A DNA stretch of 64,000 bases, taken from Aspidiotus rigidus (Eukaryota > Arthropoda > Insecta > Hemiptera > Diaspididae). The DNA is taken from contig JAVHKY010000063.1 in assembly GCA_035079385.1 (NCBI GenBank), positions 1,488,001 through 1,552,000 on the forward strand. Reading direction: 5' to 3'. Numbering within the stretch: position 1 is the first letter of the stretch; each line of letters opens with the position of its first letter. The position numbers and the translations under genes are program-made. The notes below the pieces were generated by a model. That model worked only from the letters and a program-made list of their open reading frames with translations, was not told the DNA's origin and searched no databases. Shown here piece by piece: positions 46,525 through 57,549 of the stretch.

Positions 46525-47553
46525 CAAACTGCACTAACTTCAATAATTGTCGCTTAGATAGTAGTATTTTTTACCATAGCCCATTTGTCTTTTTTTCACG
46601 AGATAAGGATGATACTACAAACTGCAATATTGATAATTTAAAATTCTTGGTTATATTTGGATCACAATTAATGCTCACTCCTGTTAGTAATTTGGAAAAG
46701 CTTCTTCTCTCATATATATACGTTCTTATCTCCATCACATCACTGCTATTAGAAATTTATTTTGTTCAGAAGAAATGCACCTCGATTGCTCAAGGTGTAA
46801 TTATTATCACAAACTTGATTTTCCTGCTCAAAACCCAACATAAAAAATAGGACCAAGTATAAATTGAAAAATTGAAATTGAATGGCGGATTAGAAAGCCA
46901 AGATATCACATTCACGATCCATGATCAATATTTAATCATTACCTATACTTATTTCTTAGATACGTGTTTATTCGTAATTATTCATTTCATATTCCCATCG
47001 CATTGTAAGATATTCCCTTTCATTTGTATTCATTTTCATTCATATTGTTTGAACCAATTTCAAGATTTCACATCGCATCTTTTCGATTCTGTTTGTAAAA
47101 GCTAATATTCAATAACTAATAAGCAATAACCTGAAGTAACCACTCTTGAATACAAACAACGCTGATATTACACCCTTCTAACAATTGTCATTTTTGTCAT
47201 GAGTTAAGGATAATAAGTACCGGCAACACAAATTGTAAAACGCAGAATTGAAATCCTAATTATATAATACTATCACAAACTTCATTTGTCTGATCAAAAC
47301 CCAACGATATAATTATCATGGGTACTACCTTTGTAGTCAACTTCAAAGTACTTAGAACTAAGAATAAATTGTAACTCAAAATCGTAGCCCGGATCACAAA
47401 GGTGGGGTATCACACTCGCAATCCATGACTGATTTTTATTAAATCATTCTGTTCCCTACGTTTTTATTCGTAATTATCCATTTCAATTTCCCACCGCGTT
47501 GTAAGACATCTCGTTTCATTTGTATTTGTTAAAGAAAATAAATTTATAATTTG
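46525..47553. repeat. Degenerate direct duplication, two units of about 0.5 kb
   Basis: Unit 1 (about 46525-47052) and unit 2 (about 47140-47553) share a series of aligned words in order: AACAATTGTC-like, ATCACAAACTT, CAAAACCCAAC, ATAAATTG, ATCCATGA, TTTATTCGTAATTAT, and CATTTGTATT. Divergence is considerable, so the duplication is old. No coding content was found. Confidence 0.65.
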
Positions 47554-47631
47554 AACATTCCCTAAAATTGTGAAAATACGACGTAACAAACACAATCGAA
47601 ACGCAATGATAACTCTTGACTCGAGACTATA

Positions 47632-47836
47632 CACAGAGATTAGATAAAAGGAAAAGGTTGCAGAGCCCGTAAGAAAAACTTTGGTTTAATGATTATAATT
47701 AAGACGTCTTTCGACTAAGTATAACAGTCAAGATCTGATGATGACTGTTATAGTCGAAAGACGTCTTAATTATAATCATTAAACCGAAGTTTTTCTTACG
47801 GGATCTGCAATATTTTCCTTTGATCCAATCTCTGTG
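47632..47836. mobile_element. Palindromic MITE, 205 bp
   Basis: It is a full-length hairpin. The left arm starts CACAGAGATTAGATAAAAGG and includes CCCGTAAGAAAAACTT and AATTAAGACGTCTTTCGACT; the right arm is its inverse with a few mismatches. The loop near 47732-47745 is AGTCAAGATCTGATGATGAC. It is noncoding. Confidence 0.78.
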
Positions 47837-47839
47837 AAT

Positions 47840-49040
47840 AATGTCCTGTAATATCCAGGAGACTAACTCTCGTATCGAGACAATACAGCATACGGCACGC
47901 TCGACTGTGACATCAGCGTCTTAACTGAGACAAAAGAAGAAAAAAGTGATTACAATACAGTCGGCCTCGCGGCACGGGCCGACCCTAAAAATGAAAATAC
48001 ACAGCAAAATGATAAAGAACAATCTTCTTGGAAACATCCCCTCTATCACTTGAAACAACGAGCACCTTTCGTGCATTTGCCCGCCTTGATCAAACGCGGG
48101 GCTCCAGCTAATCTCTCACTGCAAGTCCACAACAGAAAATGAGCTTCTCATTCCCCCATCACCTGAAACAACAAGAAACTCTCTTGCATTGTATATTTTT
48201 TGTGAAAAGTGCAGAGAAAATGAACCTACGTTTTTGTACTGTTGGGAAATTGTTTTTTATTATACAAGGTCTGAAAGCGAGTGACTTATCACGAGCTGAT
48301 GAATCGTGCATAAATTAAACAAAACTTTTTTTTCAACACGTTCAAATAATATTACAATTTAGTCAAAAGTTACGTGCGCAGCGTATAACCCGTGACTCAA
48401 ACCTATGACTAAAACAGCTACTTTACAAATCAAAGATAGCTGATTAATGATCAATTTTACCAGCGCGTATAAAAAAATAACTTTCATCCCCACTTTTCAC
48501 CTTCCAGGGGAATTAGCTATGGGAGCGAAAGAACCAAACCAAAACTGAGTAATTCCTCACCTCCTTTGTCGCGATCTAGAAGAACGAAATGTAGGGGTCC
48601 CAAATTTCCACGTCATCGTGGAATTCTTTATTTTTGCTTTCTGCCCTCCCATTTACTGGTACATCATGGGTACCATATAAATTACCTTTCCAAGTTCCAT
48701 TTTTTCTACTTTTTTGCCCTTTTCTTTTCGGTTCGTTTTTTTTGTTTTTTTTTTCGCCTCTTCATCTTTTTGTTTAGTTTTATTTCCCAATGAGTTGGCA
48801 CGGCTCCCTGTCCCCCTTGTATCCACCACTGCCTCAGTGTTTCTAAGTTATTCGCGCACCGTCTTGCTGGAGAAAGATCCACGTCTTGCTGGAGAAAGAT
48901 CCACGTTGCTCATAACTTCTGCAAGATCCTATTTTAATTTTTGTATTTCATTGAGAACGAAATAGCAGTGAAAAATTTCTACAATCATTTCTTTCGCAAT
49001 GGCACCAATAAAAATATTTTGAATGCTCGAAAAAATTGTA
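47840..49040. other. Intergenic DNA
   Basis: No supported gene. A short tandem duplication, CGTCTTGCTGGAGAAAGATC, occurs twice at 48860-48904. The T-rich stretch 48690-48790 gives hydrophobic open frames that look accidental. Confidence 0.45.
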
Positions 49041-49060
49041 TCTAATATATAAAATAAAAC

Positions 49061-49158
<98 letters not shown>

Positions 49159-50068
49159 ATGTTCGTCCATAACTTTCAAACGCCTTCACCTATCGACCTG
49201 GAATTTTTTTTGAAAAATTTCGTTTTTTCTGGGTCAGGTTCTTAAATACATTCCGATGTTTTGACTCCCTGAAGGTGGAGTAGGGGGCGACAAAATTAGG
49301 AAAAACGGGCATTATCGAGTACTGAAACTGCTTTGCGCTGTACGTTAGACCTACACGCGTTGAGTGGCGCAGTTTGGAAAATTGAATTATTGTGATAACT
49401 CGAGTATAACTCATTTTTATGAAAAATTGAAGAGAACAAAAATTGTAGCCCCTGTAATTTCCTTTCGAATGAGCCCGGTTCCAGATTTTTAGGAGGAAAT
49501 TTTGTGACTACAGTATTCGCTGTACTTCCATACTAAGTACAGTAAGTTATTTTATTCACAGTTTTAAAAACACCTACATAAAGGATTTTACATCCGGTAT
49601 CTCATACAAGAACCAATGTCTATAGACACGGTGCGCACTGCGTATGGGCTAGCGGAAATGACCCTTTTTTTTACCTGTTGTCCGTGTGTTTTCTTAGGGA
49701 CTGGCAAAATGTCAATGGATTTGTCTGTATTCTGCTGCGATGAATACAGGCTTCACGCGTTAAGTCAGCTCTCAAGTGAATTAGTGTGTAAAAAATTTAA
49801 TTTGGTGATTTTATTTTTGTGCGACTCGGAACTTTGATATTTTATAAGTACAGTCGCAGTTTTTGGTGTCTATTTTCTTATTTTTGAACTGAATAGTTGT
49901 GAATTTTGCAAAACTCTTTCCACTGTTTCTTTTTTAAAAATTCATCTGAATTCCAAGATACCTACAAAACACACATACCTACAAGATACAGATACCTATA
50001 AAACACAAATATCTACTCAACACACAGCTAGCGGTCAGGCGCGCCGGAGGCGCGTCGCCAACCGCTAG
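49041..50068 (+). mobile_element. Non-autonomous Helitron, 1028 bp
   Basis: It begins TCTAATATATAAAAT directly after an A and ends CTAG directly before a T, the A^T insertion pattern of Helitrons. Just inside the 3' end is a GC-rich hairpin: GCGGT (50031-50035) pairs with ACCGC (50061-50065), enclosing GGCGCGCC/GGCGCG. There are no terminal inverted repeats and no target duplication. A long (CTGT)n tract lies near the 5' end. It has no Rep/helicase coding sequence; short internal frames are unrecognised. Confidence 0.75.
49062..49157. repeat. (CTGT)n microsatellite
   Basis: About 24 tetranucleotide units lie near the 5' end of the Helitron. Open frames through it (poly TDRQ or CLSV) are artefacts. 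Confidence 0.97.
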
Positions 50069-50069
50069 T

Positions 50070-50540
50070 TACATATGATGTAGTTTTTTCTAATGGAAAA
50101 TGCTAGCGCATGTTAATACAAATTCCTAATTACAAATTCAAACGTCTTTCATTATTGAAAACCAAAATTTATACGGTATTTTTTCCAATTTCAGGTTTCC
50201 AGCTGAGACATTCCGCCTTCAACAGAGTAATTGATTATTTTTTTGTACTCGTGGTATCAAATTGCGTAATCGTGGACCCGCAAATACATCGTTCGTACTT
50301 GGTTAACAGGTAATTCCCTAAATTATGTACCTATATGTATAAGATGATTGATTCTACTTCATTGTTATAATATAAAGTAAAATATTATGGTTAGCGTTAT
50401 TTGTAGAGACAGTATAAAATCAAAGCTTACTTATGGTTAGCTATGCTCCGCTGTCTGAACATAGGTCAAATTCGAGGAAATAAGACTTATGGGCAATCTG
50501 CTGACAACAATCCGTCGATATAAGGTTAGTGTCAATGCTG
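50070..50540. other. Intergenic DNA
   Basis: AT-rich with no supported feature. A short direct duplication, GTCAATGCTGCTAAATCGTG, is found twice at 50531-50569. Confidence 0.45.
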
Positions 50541-50547
50541 CTAAATC

Positions 50548-51014
50548 GTGTCAATGCTGCTAAATCGTGAGGCGCATACGGGACACCAGAAATCTTCTGA
50601 CAAAAAGGGTGGTCTTTTGCCGGCTTCTTGCTCTCCCTTCGCAGAACGTTTCTTCCCCTTGCGATCCGAAGCTTTTCGATTAGCGCTTGTCTTGTTGAAC
50701 GAGCATAATTACCTCTCAGCTCGTTTTGGTCGACCCCGAGCTTTCAGGTTTGCACAAAATGTAACGCTTTCAAACTTGCTCTTGGGTGCTGTTTCACAGG
50801 AGAGTGGATAATCTGTTGAGGCGCTGGGACTCACTTCAGTATTCTCATCCTCTTTTTCGTGGCACTGACTTTCTACTGCTTTTCGTGTATCAATATTGTC
50901 CCCTGCTTGCACCAGCTTATCCACCTTCTTCATGGCTGTCAAGTAGCCCATAAATTGCTCTGTTTTGTGGTAAGAAGCCGGGCTGGCAATTTCCATAACA
51001 ACTGGTAACATCAA
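50548..51014 (-). pseudogene. Decayed ORF with AT-hook-like motif, possibly transposase-derived
   Basis: A minus-strand frame of 101 codons followed by an in-frame TAA reads on for about 50 more codons. Recognisable is ARGRPKRAER, an AT-hook-like core, then a Lys-rich stretch (DRKGKKRSAKGEQEAGKRPP). The first part is acidic and Ser/Glu-rich. A GRPK segment followed by a basic tail is common at the end of Mutator-like transposases with SWIM fingers, but no catalytic or zinc motif is present. The function is unknown; the single stop suggests a decayed copy. Confidence 0.35.
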
Positions 51015-51019
51015 GTTAT

Positions 51020-51760
51020 ATTTTTCCCTGATGTTTAATGTTCTTTCAGACTGGTCAGTACCATCACTGATGACAAAAATTGATCATCTTCTGAACATTC
51101 TGTTATCCCCGTTTTATACGTAGATACTGTATCTACAAATAGCCACAACGATAAAATATTGAAAGAACATTTGGAATAACGAAAATTTCTAATTACAAAA
51201 CTTATAATTCCAGGCTCTGCCGCCGTCCAAGAAAAAATAATAATATTCCCGCAAAAAATAGGACTGACGCTATAAATTTTATTATACTTAATTCTTTGCA
51301 GAGGTCTGAACGTCTACTAAAATGTACCCATATAGAAAAAAAACTGGTAGATTAAAAAGCATTATGGTTTACTTACTCGTAATTAGCTTCCCGACCGAGC
51401 GATGAAGAGAGAGATGAGGAAAAATGCATGTCGTGAACGACTGATGGGCAAGGGGGTTTGTTCTTTTGGTTATACTAAATGCTACGAGTCCTAATCCGCG
51501 AAATACAAAAATATTCTAAATTTCGATGTCATCAGTACCATCGGATTTTATCGACGGCAGTCGTAGTGCTCGTACAAGGTTCAATTATTTATCAATGGGC
51601 TGCTTTTCGCCACTTTCCATTCCATACACGAACACATTTGTCGCAACGACGATGACATACTAGCCGCCAAAATTTATTATATTCTGAGAAGAAACGAGCA
51701 AAAAAAAAAAAATTTCAACCATCACTTCTTCAATGCCGCACAAATCGAAAATATATTGCG
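51020..51760. other. Intergenic DNA
   Basis: Nothing supported. Confidence 0.45.
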
Positions 51761-51766
51761 TTATTC

Positions 51767-51772
51767 TTTATT
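51767..51772 (-). promoter_or_regulatory. Candidate polyadenylation signal AATAAA
   Basis: On the minus strand AATAAA lies about 200 bases past the stop of the 91-codon frame, consistent with a short 3' UTR. Confidence 0.4.
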
Positions 51773-51973
51773 ACACAATTGTACTCTCTTTTTCATTACA
51801 CAGTACAAAGTACGCGTTCAAACTCTAATAACACACCATGTACAATAAATGTAAGTACATAAGAATTTACATTTGTTGATGCATACGCGCTCAAACTAAA
51901 AAAATAATAATACTATTTAAGCCTCGCACTACAATCGAGTCCGTGCGTTCTCGTGCAAGACGATGCCTGATGC

Positions 51974-52249
51974 TTAGTCACCGTACCTACACGTTTTTAT
52001 ATCTCGAATGATGGGAAAATTCTTGAACGGAGGCTTACCGTATCGCAAGAAATGTTCGAGAATGTATCCCGATATGATGGGATACTTTGCTTTCAATTCT
52101 TTTTTTTTCGCCGGAGTGAGACGAAATTTGAATTGCGCCAATATTTCCGGATCAATCTTCGAAGTCGGTTGACTGCTGTTGGACTCCGAGTCAGTTTGTT
52201 CGCTCGACTCGACCGCTGAATCATTCATGACTCTAAAATTCGCGACCAA
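51974..52249 (-). CDS. Candidate small single-exon gene, 91 codons, unknown function
   Basis: The protein has two parts: residues 1-32 are Ser/Glu/Asp-rich (ESSEQTDSESNSSQPTSK), and the rest is a compact, mixed-charge domain (DPEILAQFKFRL, KKKELKAKYPIISGY, EHFLRYGKPPF). A second Met at residue 8 (MNDSAVES) is an alternative start. Amino acid composition is balanced and unlike the AT-driven open frames elsewhere. Around it the DNA is richer in CpG, and an AATAAA lies downstream at a plausible distance. No transmembrane segment or signal peptide is seen. I do not recognise the family. It could be a host gene, a terminal exon or a mobile-element remnant. Confidence 0.45.
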   Translation of the reverse strand: MVANFRVMNDSAVESSEQTDSESNSSQPTSKIDPEILAQFKFRLTPAKKKELKAKYPIISGYILEHFLRYGKPPFKNFPIIRDIKTCRYGD

Positions 52250-52259
52250 CTAACGCTCG

Positions 52260-53150
52260 GACTTCTTGACGATTTGTCCCTTCGATGTTCACCTACCGAT
52301 CACTCGCTTTCAGATATTGCTGGCATAAAAACGTTGACGATTAATGATCACAATGCGCGCGGTTCAAGAATGAAAATATTGCGATTTGTTTTTTTTTTTC
52401 CAACTTCCTAGCAAATAAGAAAATTTACGCGATCAATATTCTGGATCGAAAAAGGAAGCTCATTTAGCGGCTCAATCAACGGCATCATGTTAAGGGTGGC
52501 CAATGTGTCTGTTTATCCGCGTATGAAGATTATTTGGGTGTTGATTAAGTTTAGAGTATGAAGTGTGAGGAGAATGCGTTGAACGGTTGGATTGGAGTTG
52601 AAAAGCGACGTTAATCTGATATTTGGACTGTATATATTAAGCTTTTGTGCCCTCGCTGTACGCGTCACTTGACGCGATTCATGCGATTCGATTCATCAAA
52701 AAAAGGTACCTGCACGGGTAACTAACTGTCTGCTGTATTTCTCTCGATGCACTGACATATCCTGCATTCACGCGCTGGTGCATGTTCCACATCATTGAGG
52801 CCAAACAGAAAAAGAATATAAACCAATTGCTCTCGATGAATCTAGAAAGACTATTCAAGTTTTACGTACTCTTATGGAAAATTGGGGTAAATAAAAAATG
52901 ACAAGCTCTGTAAATTCCTTTGGAATGAATTTAATTTTAGATTTTAAAAGCAGATGTTTGTATAAAATAATTTCTTTTAAATTCGTTTTTCTTTCGTGAT
53001 ACGCATCAGGCAAATATAGTCGTCAAATTTTGAAACCACCTGAGAAAAGGTACTGGCATCGAAAGAAATGTGAAAATTACAACCGGTCTCTCAGACAGGA
53101 AACGACTGAGTGCGTCTCATGCGTCTTTGCGCAGACTGACGTAATGCGTT
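52260..53150. other. Intergenic DNA upstream of the candidate small gene
   Basis: The first few hundred bases would be the promoter and leader of the minus-strand small gene. A TATATATTAAG stretch at 52630 is AT-rich but too far upstream to assign with confidence. Nothing else is supported. Confidence 0.4.
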
Positions 53151-53154
53151 GTTA

Positions 53155-53495
53155 GGGGTTGATGGGGAAGGGACTTCGAAAAATTTTGACCTATGAGCCA
53201 CATATGATTTATAAAAATTTCAAGTATCGACTTCGACCCTGGAGCTATAGGGGATGGGAGGGGATTTGGAAAAATTTGGACTTTCAAGTTGTACATATGC
53301 GATGGGAAAGAGGCTTGGAAAAATTTCGAATATTGAAGGATGTATCTAATAGGGTGGAGGAGATTGGAGAATTATGCGGACTTTAGAGCAACTCCGAAGA
53401 TCGTGAGGAACAAAGTAGAAAAAGTATAAACAAAGAAACCTCATAAAACGGGTTCCCTGTTGGCCTCGATTAACACAGTTAATGAAGGCAATTTC
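53155..53495. repeat. Degenerate repeat of about 50 bp monomers, locus 3
   Basis: Monomers of the type GAGCTATAGGGGATGGGAGG then ATTTGGAAAAATTTGGAC recur four times (53160-53345), followed by CTCATAAAACGGGTTCCCTG and the small palindrome ATTAACACAGTTAAT. This matches the arrangement at 41.0-42.1 kb. Confidence 0.65.
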
Positions 53496-53819
53496 AAGAA
53501 GTTCACGAAATAAAGCAACTGGAAAAATGTAGATGAATTAGTCTTTGCTGCAATACAACCTTCACGACTTGTCCAGTAAGCGCTTATATGTGAATTGGTA
53601 TTCAGTGCAAATCGATTTTCACCCACATTAGATTTTATAATATTGGTTTTTATTCCTTAGATACGTAACTTGGTAATTTATATTGCGTCTTTTTCGTCTT
53701 CAAGCTACACAGTAAATATTACTGGTGAAAATGAAGTATTGTCACCAGCACCAAATTTTTGAAAAATGTAGAAAGGTAGCAAAGCGACCCCTTGAGACGC
53801 AAGATATCTTTAAAATCCA

Positions 53820-53890
53820 AAAATTTACAAAATACAGATATCTACTCAACACATCGCGCTGGCGATCAGGCGCGACGCCAGCTGTAGTCT
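53820..53890 (+). mobile_element. Degenerate Helitron 3' end
   Basis: The sequence ATATCTACTCAACACA, then GGCGATCAGGCGCGACGCC, is closely similar to the 3' end of the 1028-bp Helitron (ATCTACTCAACACACAGC, then GCGGTCAGGCGCGCC). A hairpin (CTGGCG with CGCCAG) is kept, but the terminus (CTGTAGT) deviates from CTAGT. The rest of the element was not identified. Confidence 0.55.
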
Positions 53891-56440
53891 CCTATAATAC
53901 ATAGTAGCGTACACTTTTTCTGAACGTTGAGCGTCATCTCTAAGATTAACATTCATATTGTTACTCTCTATGACCTCACGTATTTTTCTCTTCTTATCAT
54001 TATTTTCGTAGGCTAGTATCTTAGTGTTATGAAACCTGAATTTATGGTTACAAAATTATTTTAGAAATAATATTTTATAGAAATTTTCTCTGGACTGAGA
54101 ACAGTAGTTATTTAAAAAATTCAAAATATACTAGCTTTGATAAAAATTAGACTTCTGAGAGGAACGAGACAAAAAAAAAAAAATAAAAATAACGCTAGGG
54201 TGAGCAAATATCACTTAGTTTCATCTCCATGTGTGAAAATTAATGTGATCGGTCTTGTTTTTCATGTAAAGTTTTCAGGTCTAATTTTCAAATACAATAA
54301 CATCTATTTCACGAGCACATTGTTTGCACCTAAAAGAGTAACTAAAAAAATTTTATAAGCAACGTTATCACTGTACCCAATCCAGGCAATATTTGATTGC
54401 GTTGAATTGAAAAGAAAAATTAGTTCCGGAGGATTATAGAATCATAAAAAATGGAATCTATTTTTCAAACGATGTCATTGAGAAAACGCAACCCGACATA
54501 AATCGCTGATGATCAATTTTTATTTACGTATAAGCTAAAAACTTTTTTTTTTTTTTTTTTCGTTTTCTATATGCATGCGTAGAAGTTCTTACAGTAACGA
54601 ACTTCCGAGGGGTGGAAGATGGGAGGGATGTATGCTTTACCATATCAAAATATCTCTTCATAGAGGGGAGATAGTCGCTAGGCGCAAAGGGAAGAAAAAG
54701 ATAAAAAACTGAAACTACATAGATTCATCGCTTTTGGTCGGGTTTTGCACACCGTGTACGTAAGTGGGATTATAAAGAATGATAAATTGGAATGAACCCT
54801 GAACTTGAAAATATCTCACGTTTTACAAACTCATTAGCTGGAAAGATGAGATATTGAAATTATACATGATAAAAATTCTAAACCCACTACACGATCTTGT
54901 TTTCTGTTTTGTTGGTCTTAGCAATGGAAATCGACGTACGGTACAGGAGGTTTCCTGTACACGATTCATGAAGACCAAGTATATTCGCAGTATGTAGACG
55001 TTCATCGTATTAGCCTGCCCACGTGGTATGATTGCTAATTACAGTATACTCAAAAAATTATCTGATTAATCATCATTCGTAAAAATTTACATTGTATGTT
55101 ACCGGGAATATTGTAAATCAGTCAGTAATGAAAAAGCCTCAACGTTCATTTAAATTACTAGAACTTTGTAACGAACCTTATTCCCCAAAAGTGGCAAAAG
55201 TTATCGTAAACCACTAATGTAGGTAGGTAATGTTGTTTACACACAATATGTTCTTCACCATTATCGACATATCATAGCCGTTTACTTAAATGACTCACAA
55301 TAGTCAGTAAATATTGTCCGAACATATAAATAGTGCAATTCGGTTAAATAATATGAAAATCATTTTGAATATAATATCGCACAATAAGAATATGAAGTCA
55401 GCGATGAGAAAATGAATAGAATGTTAATAAAATAATTACGCAATTAGATAGTAAGTTAACACGTTTAAATAATTTTCTCCCCCATATCCGCAGTTCCGTT
55501 AAAAAAATGAAAATGAACATCGAAATTTGCTAAGAAGAACCGTAGAAAGCGTAATAAAAATTGTAGATGAATAATATATATATAATATGATTCCACCAAC
55601 CACCCGGTACCCTACGTATATACTTCTTATTGAAGAAGCAACGCGCGCTTCACTTTGGAAGGACGCTCCCTCTTCCTTTTCAGCCCCAACAAAATCTATT
55701 TCGAGGCGGCGCGGCGACAGATTCTTGACGTATTTGTAAACCAAGAATGTACTTATGAAAAACCTGCTTTGTAAATGAAGGGCACGTACACGAAGATTTT
55801 TCCTCGACGTCGTTGGGTACTGTTATGATCCAGCTGCTGTACATTGATGGACGCAAGAATATGTAATTGTAACTAAGCTTCATGACATTGACTGATACGA
55901 ATACCCGCGGAAATCATTGAGACCTAGATGCACTTATTCCACTTAAAGTCATTCATGTTCAGGATTGTATATCATAAGTTATTGTTCGTACAGAAAAAAC
56001 TTATCGTTCAGTTTGAAATTATTATTATGTGCCGAATTACTATTGAAGTTACTGCTCCTTGACCTACAGTTGAATCACTTCATTTTTAATGCTCGCACAG
56101 GGTCTTTTATAATGCTCCTTAACTTATTGCGCAAATCATCTATTTTAATGTGCTGTTTAATATATCCCAATATGATTGTATATTTTTGCATGCCACTCGC
56201 AGATAAAATACGTAGTTCGAGTGCCTAAAATGAAGATGATTGTGGTAACCGAGTGGCACTTGATTTCTCTATATTTGAGTCAAGATCGGCAAAACGGGAT
56301 GCGTAAAAGAAACGTAAACGATCATCCGATTCTTACATTACACATTGACGGTAAAAATTGTTCAAGTCCCAAGGTCATGGTCAAACGGATAGCCGAACGC
56401 AAATTTTGAGATTGGGGGGGGGGGGAGTTTAGAAAAAATA
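53890..56440. other. AT-rich intergenic DNA
   Basis: No supported gene. An 18-base T run lies near 54543, and a run of 12 G at 56414-56425 near the end. Short frames around 55500-55880 have no recognisable motif. Confidence 0.45.
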
Positions 56441-56449
56441 TGAATCATA

Positions 56450-56670
56450 TCAACATACGATGAAAAGATCAAGAAGTATGAAGAATTATGTGGTGAAATC
56501 CGGAAAATATAAGTGGGCCTATCGAGTAGAGATAATATCTACAATCTTATCTAACAAAGGATATTTTGCAAAGGACTTGGACATGAAGAGCTAAGGAAGA
56601 ATTTTAAGAAATGGGAACCAGGAAGGCTCTTACAGAAAAATGCAGACTGTGCTCAAGTTCTTGGGGTATA
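56450..56670 (+). pseudogene. Second Dong/R4-type element fragment, C-terminal end
   Basis: The frame reads TYDEKIKKYEELCGEIRK, then with interruptions GHEELRKNFKKWEPGRLLQ. It lines up with the very C-terminus of the 5897-9523 protein (TYDEKIRKYEELSRQIQ, then LIHKELQRNLRRIG and KMQKA). It has stops and a frameshift, and upstream RT and zinc-knuckle sequences are missing. It is flanked by ordinary AT-rich DNA rather than AAT repeats, so it comes from an old or different lineage. Confidence 0.65.
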
Positions 56671-57147
56671 GGTGAATATGACTGTTACCTTGCGGCATTG
56701 GTTTTCTTCTTGTTTAAAGACCATGTAAGCCCTAGTTTCTACACGATAAATCTTCTTCTTCAGCCTCTTAGCCAGAGAAAGCAATTCCATTGTCTAGCTC
56801 GTGAGATGTTCGTTAACACAGATTGGTATTTCTTTGTTTCCTCTGAAAGCATCTTGTTTTGGTTTTACTTTTTTCTTTGAATTAGTATGTCCGTTTTCTT
56901 AATACGTCTGACAAACTTTATCAAGAAAGTTCTCTCGGGCCATTCTTCTTATTCTGTAGCCTATGACAGGCATCTGATGTCATTTTCTTCAATGTTAAGC
57001 TTCAGAATCCGAGCGATTCTGTTCGCTGTTTCGACAGGTTTTTCACCCTCATATTCGAAAATAGTAAATTATTGCGTCTACTGTATTGCTTCATCTCATC
57101 ATTACTACTGCGTACAATGGCCACTTCTTTTCTTATCGATTTATTTT

Positions 57148-57545
57148 CTACCTCAACTTCTTAAATTTTTCATGTAGTTCTTCCGCGATAAATTCTCGTT
57201 GTTCCTCGAAGTAGAATGCAATTTTCTCATCAAAGAGTTGCGTTATTTCTCTCAGCAATCTATCTTCACGGATGATATCTTCTGTAGTCGGGTTCATGTT
57301 CAATTTTTTTCGTTTAGTTCCGAGAGTACGTTCCTCGACACTGTTACTCCTAGACTGTGAATATTTGGAGGCTAACAACGATCGACATTCTGGGCAGACC
57401 CACAAATCTTTATTTGCTTGTGATTTGGCATTCCAGGTACTCGGTTGAAGACCAGAACATTCTGCTTTTAAGAGTAGATTGCATTGTCACATGCGCTTTC
57501 GTTGGCGACAAATTATTGCCGCACACATCACATACTTTAAATTGC
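57148..57545 (-). pseudogene. PHD-like zinc-finger protein fragment, ORF1-type
   Basis: On the minus strand, pieces read CDVCGNNLSPTKAHV, then (frame change near 57480) CNLLLKAECSGLQPSTWNAK, then DLWVCPECRSLL and a charged, possibly coiled-coil tail (LLREITQLFDEKIAFYFEEQ). The pattern C-x2-C ... C ... C-x-GL ... W-x-CPECRS is that of PHD-like fingers found in ORF1 proteins of several insect non-LTR elements. No RT is nearby. A frameshift makes it a probable remnant; a host zinc-finger exon is less likely. Confidence 0.45.
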
Positions 57546-57549
57546 TGTT

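Noticed and set aside
48929..49245. TDRQ / CLSV repeat proteins
   Set aside because: Translation of the (CTGT)n tract inside the Helitron.
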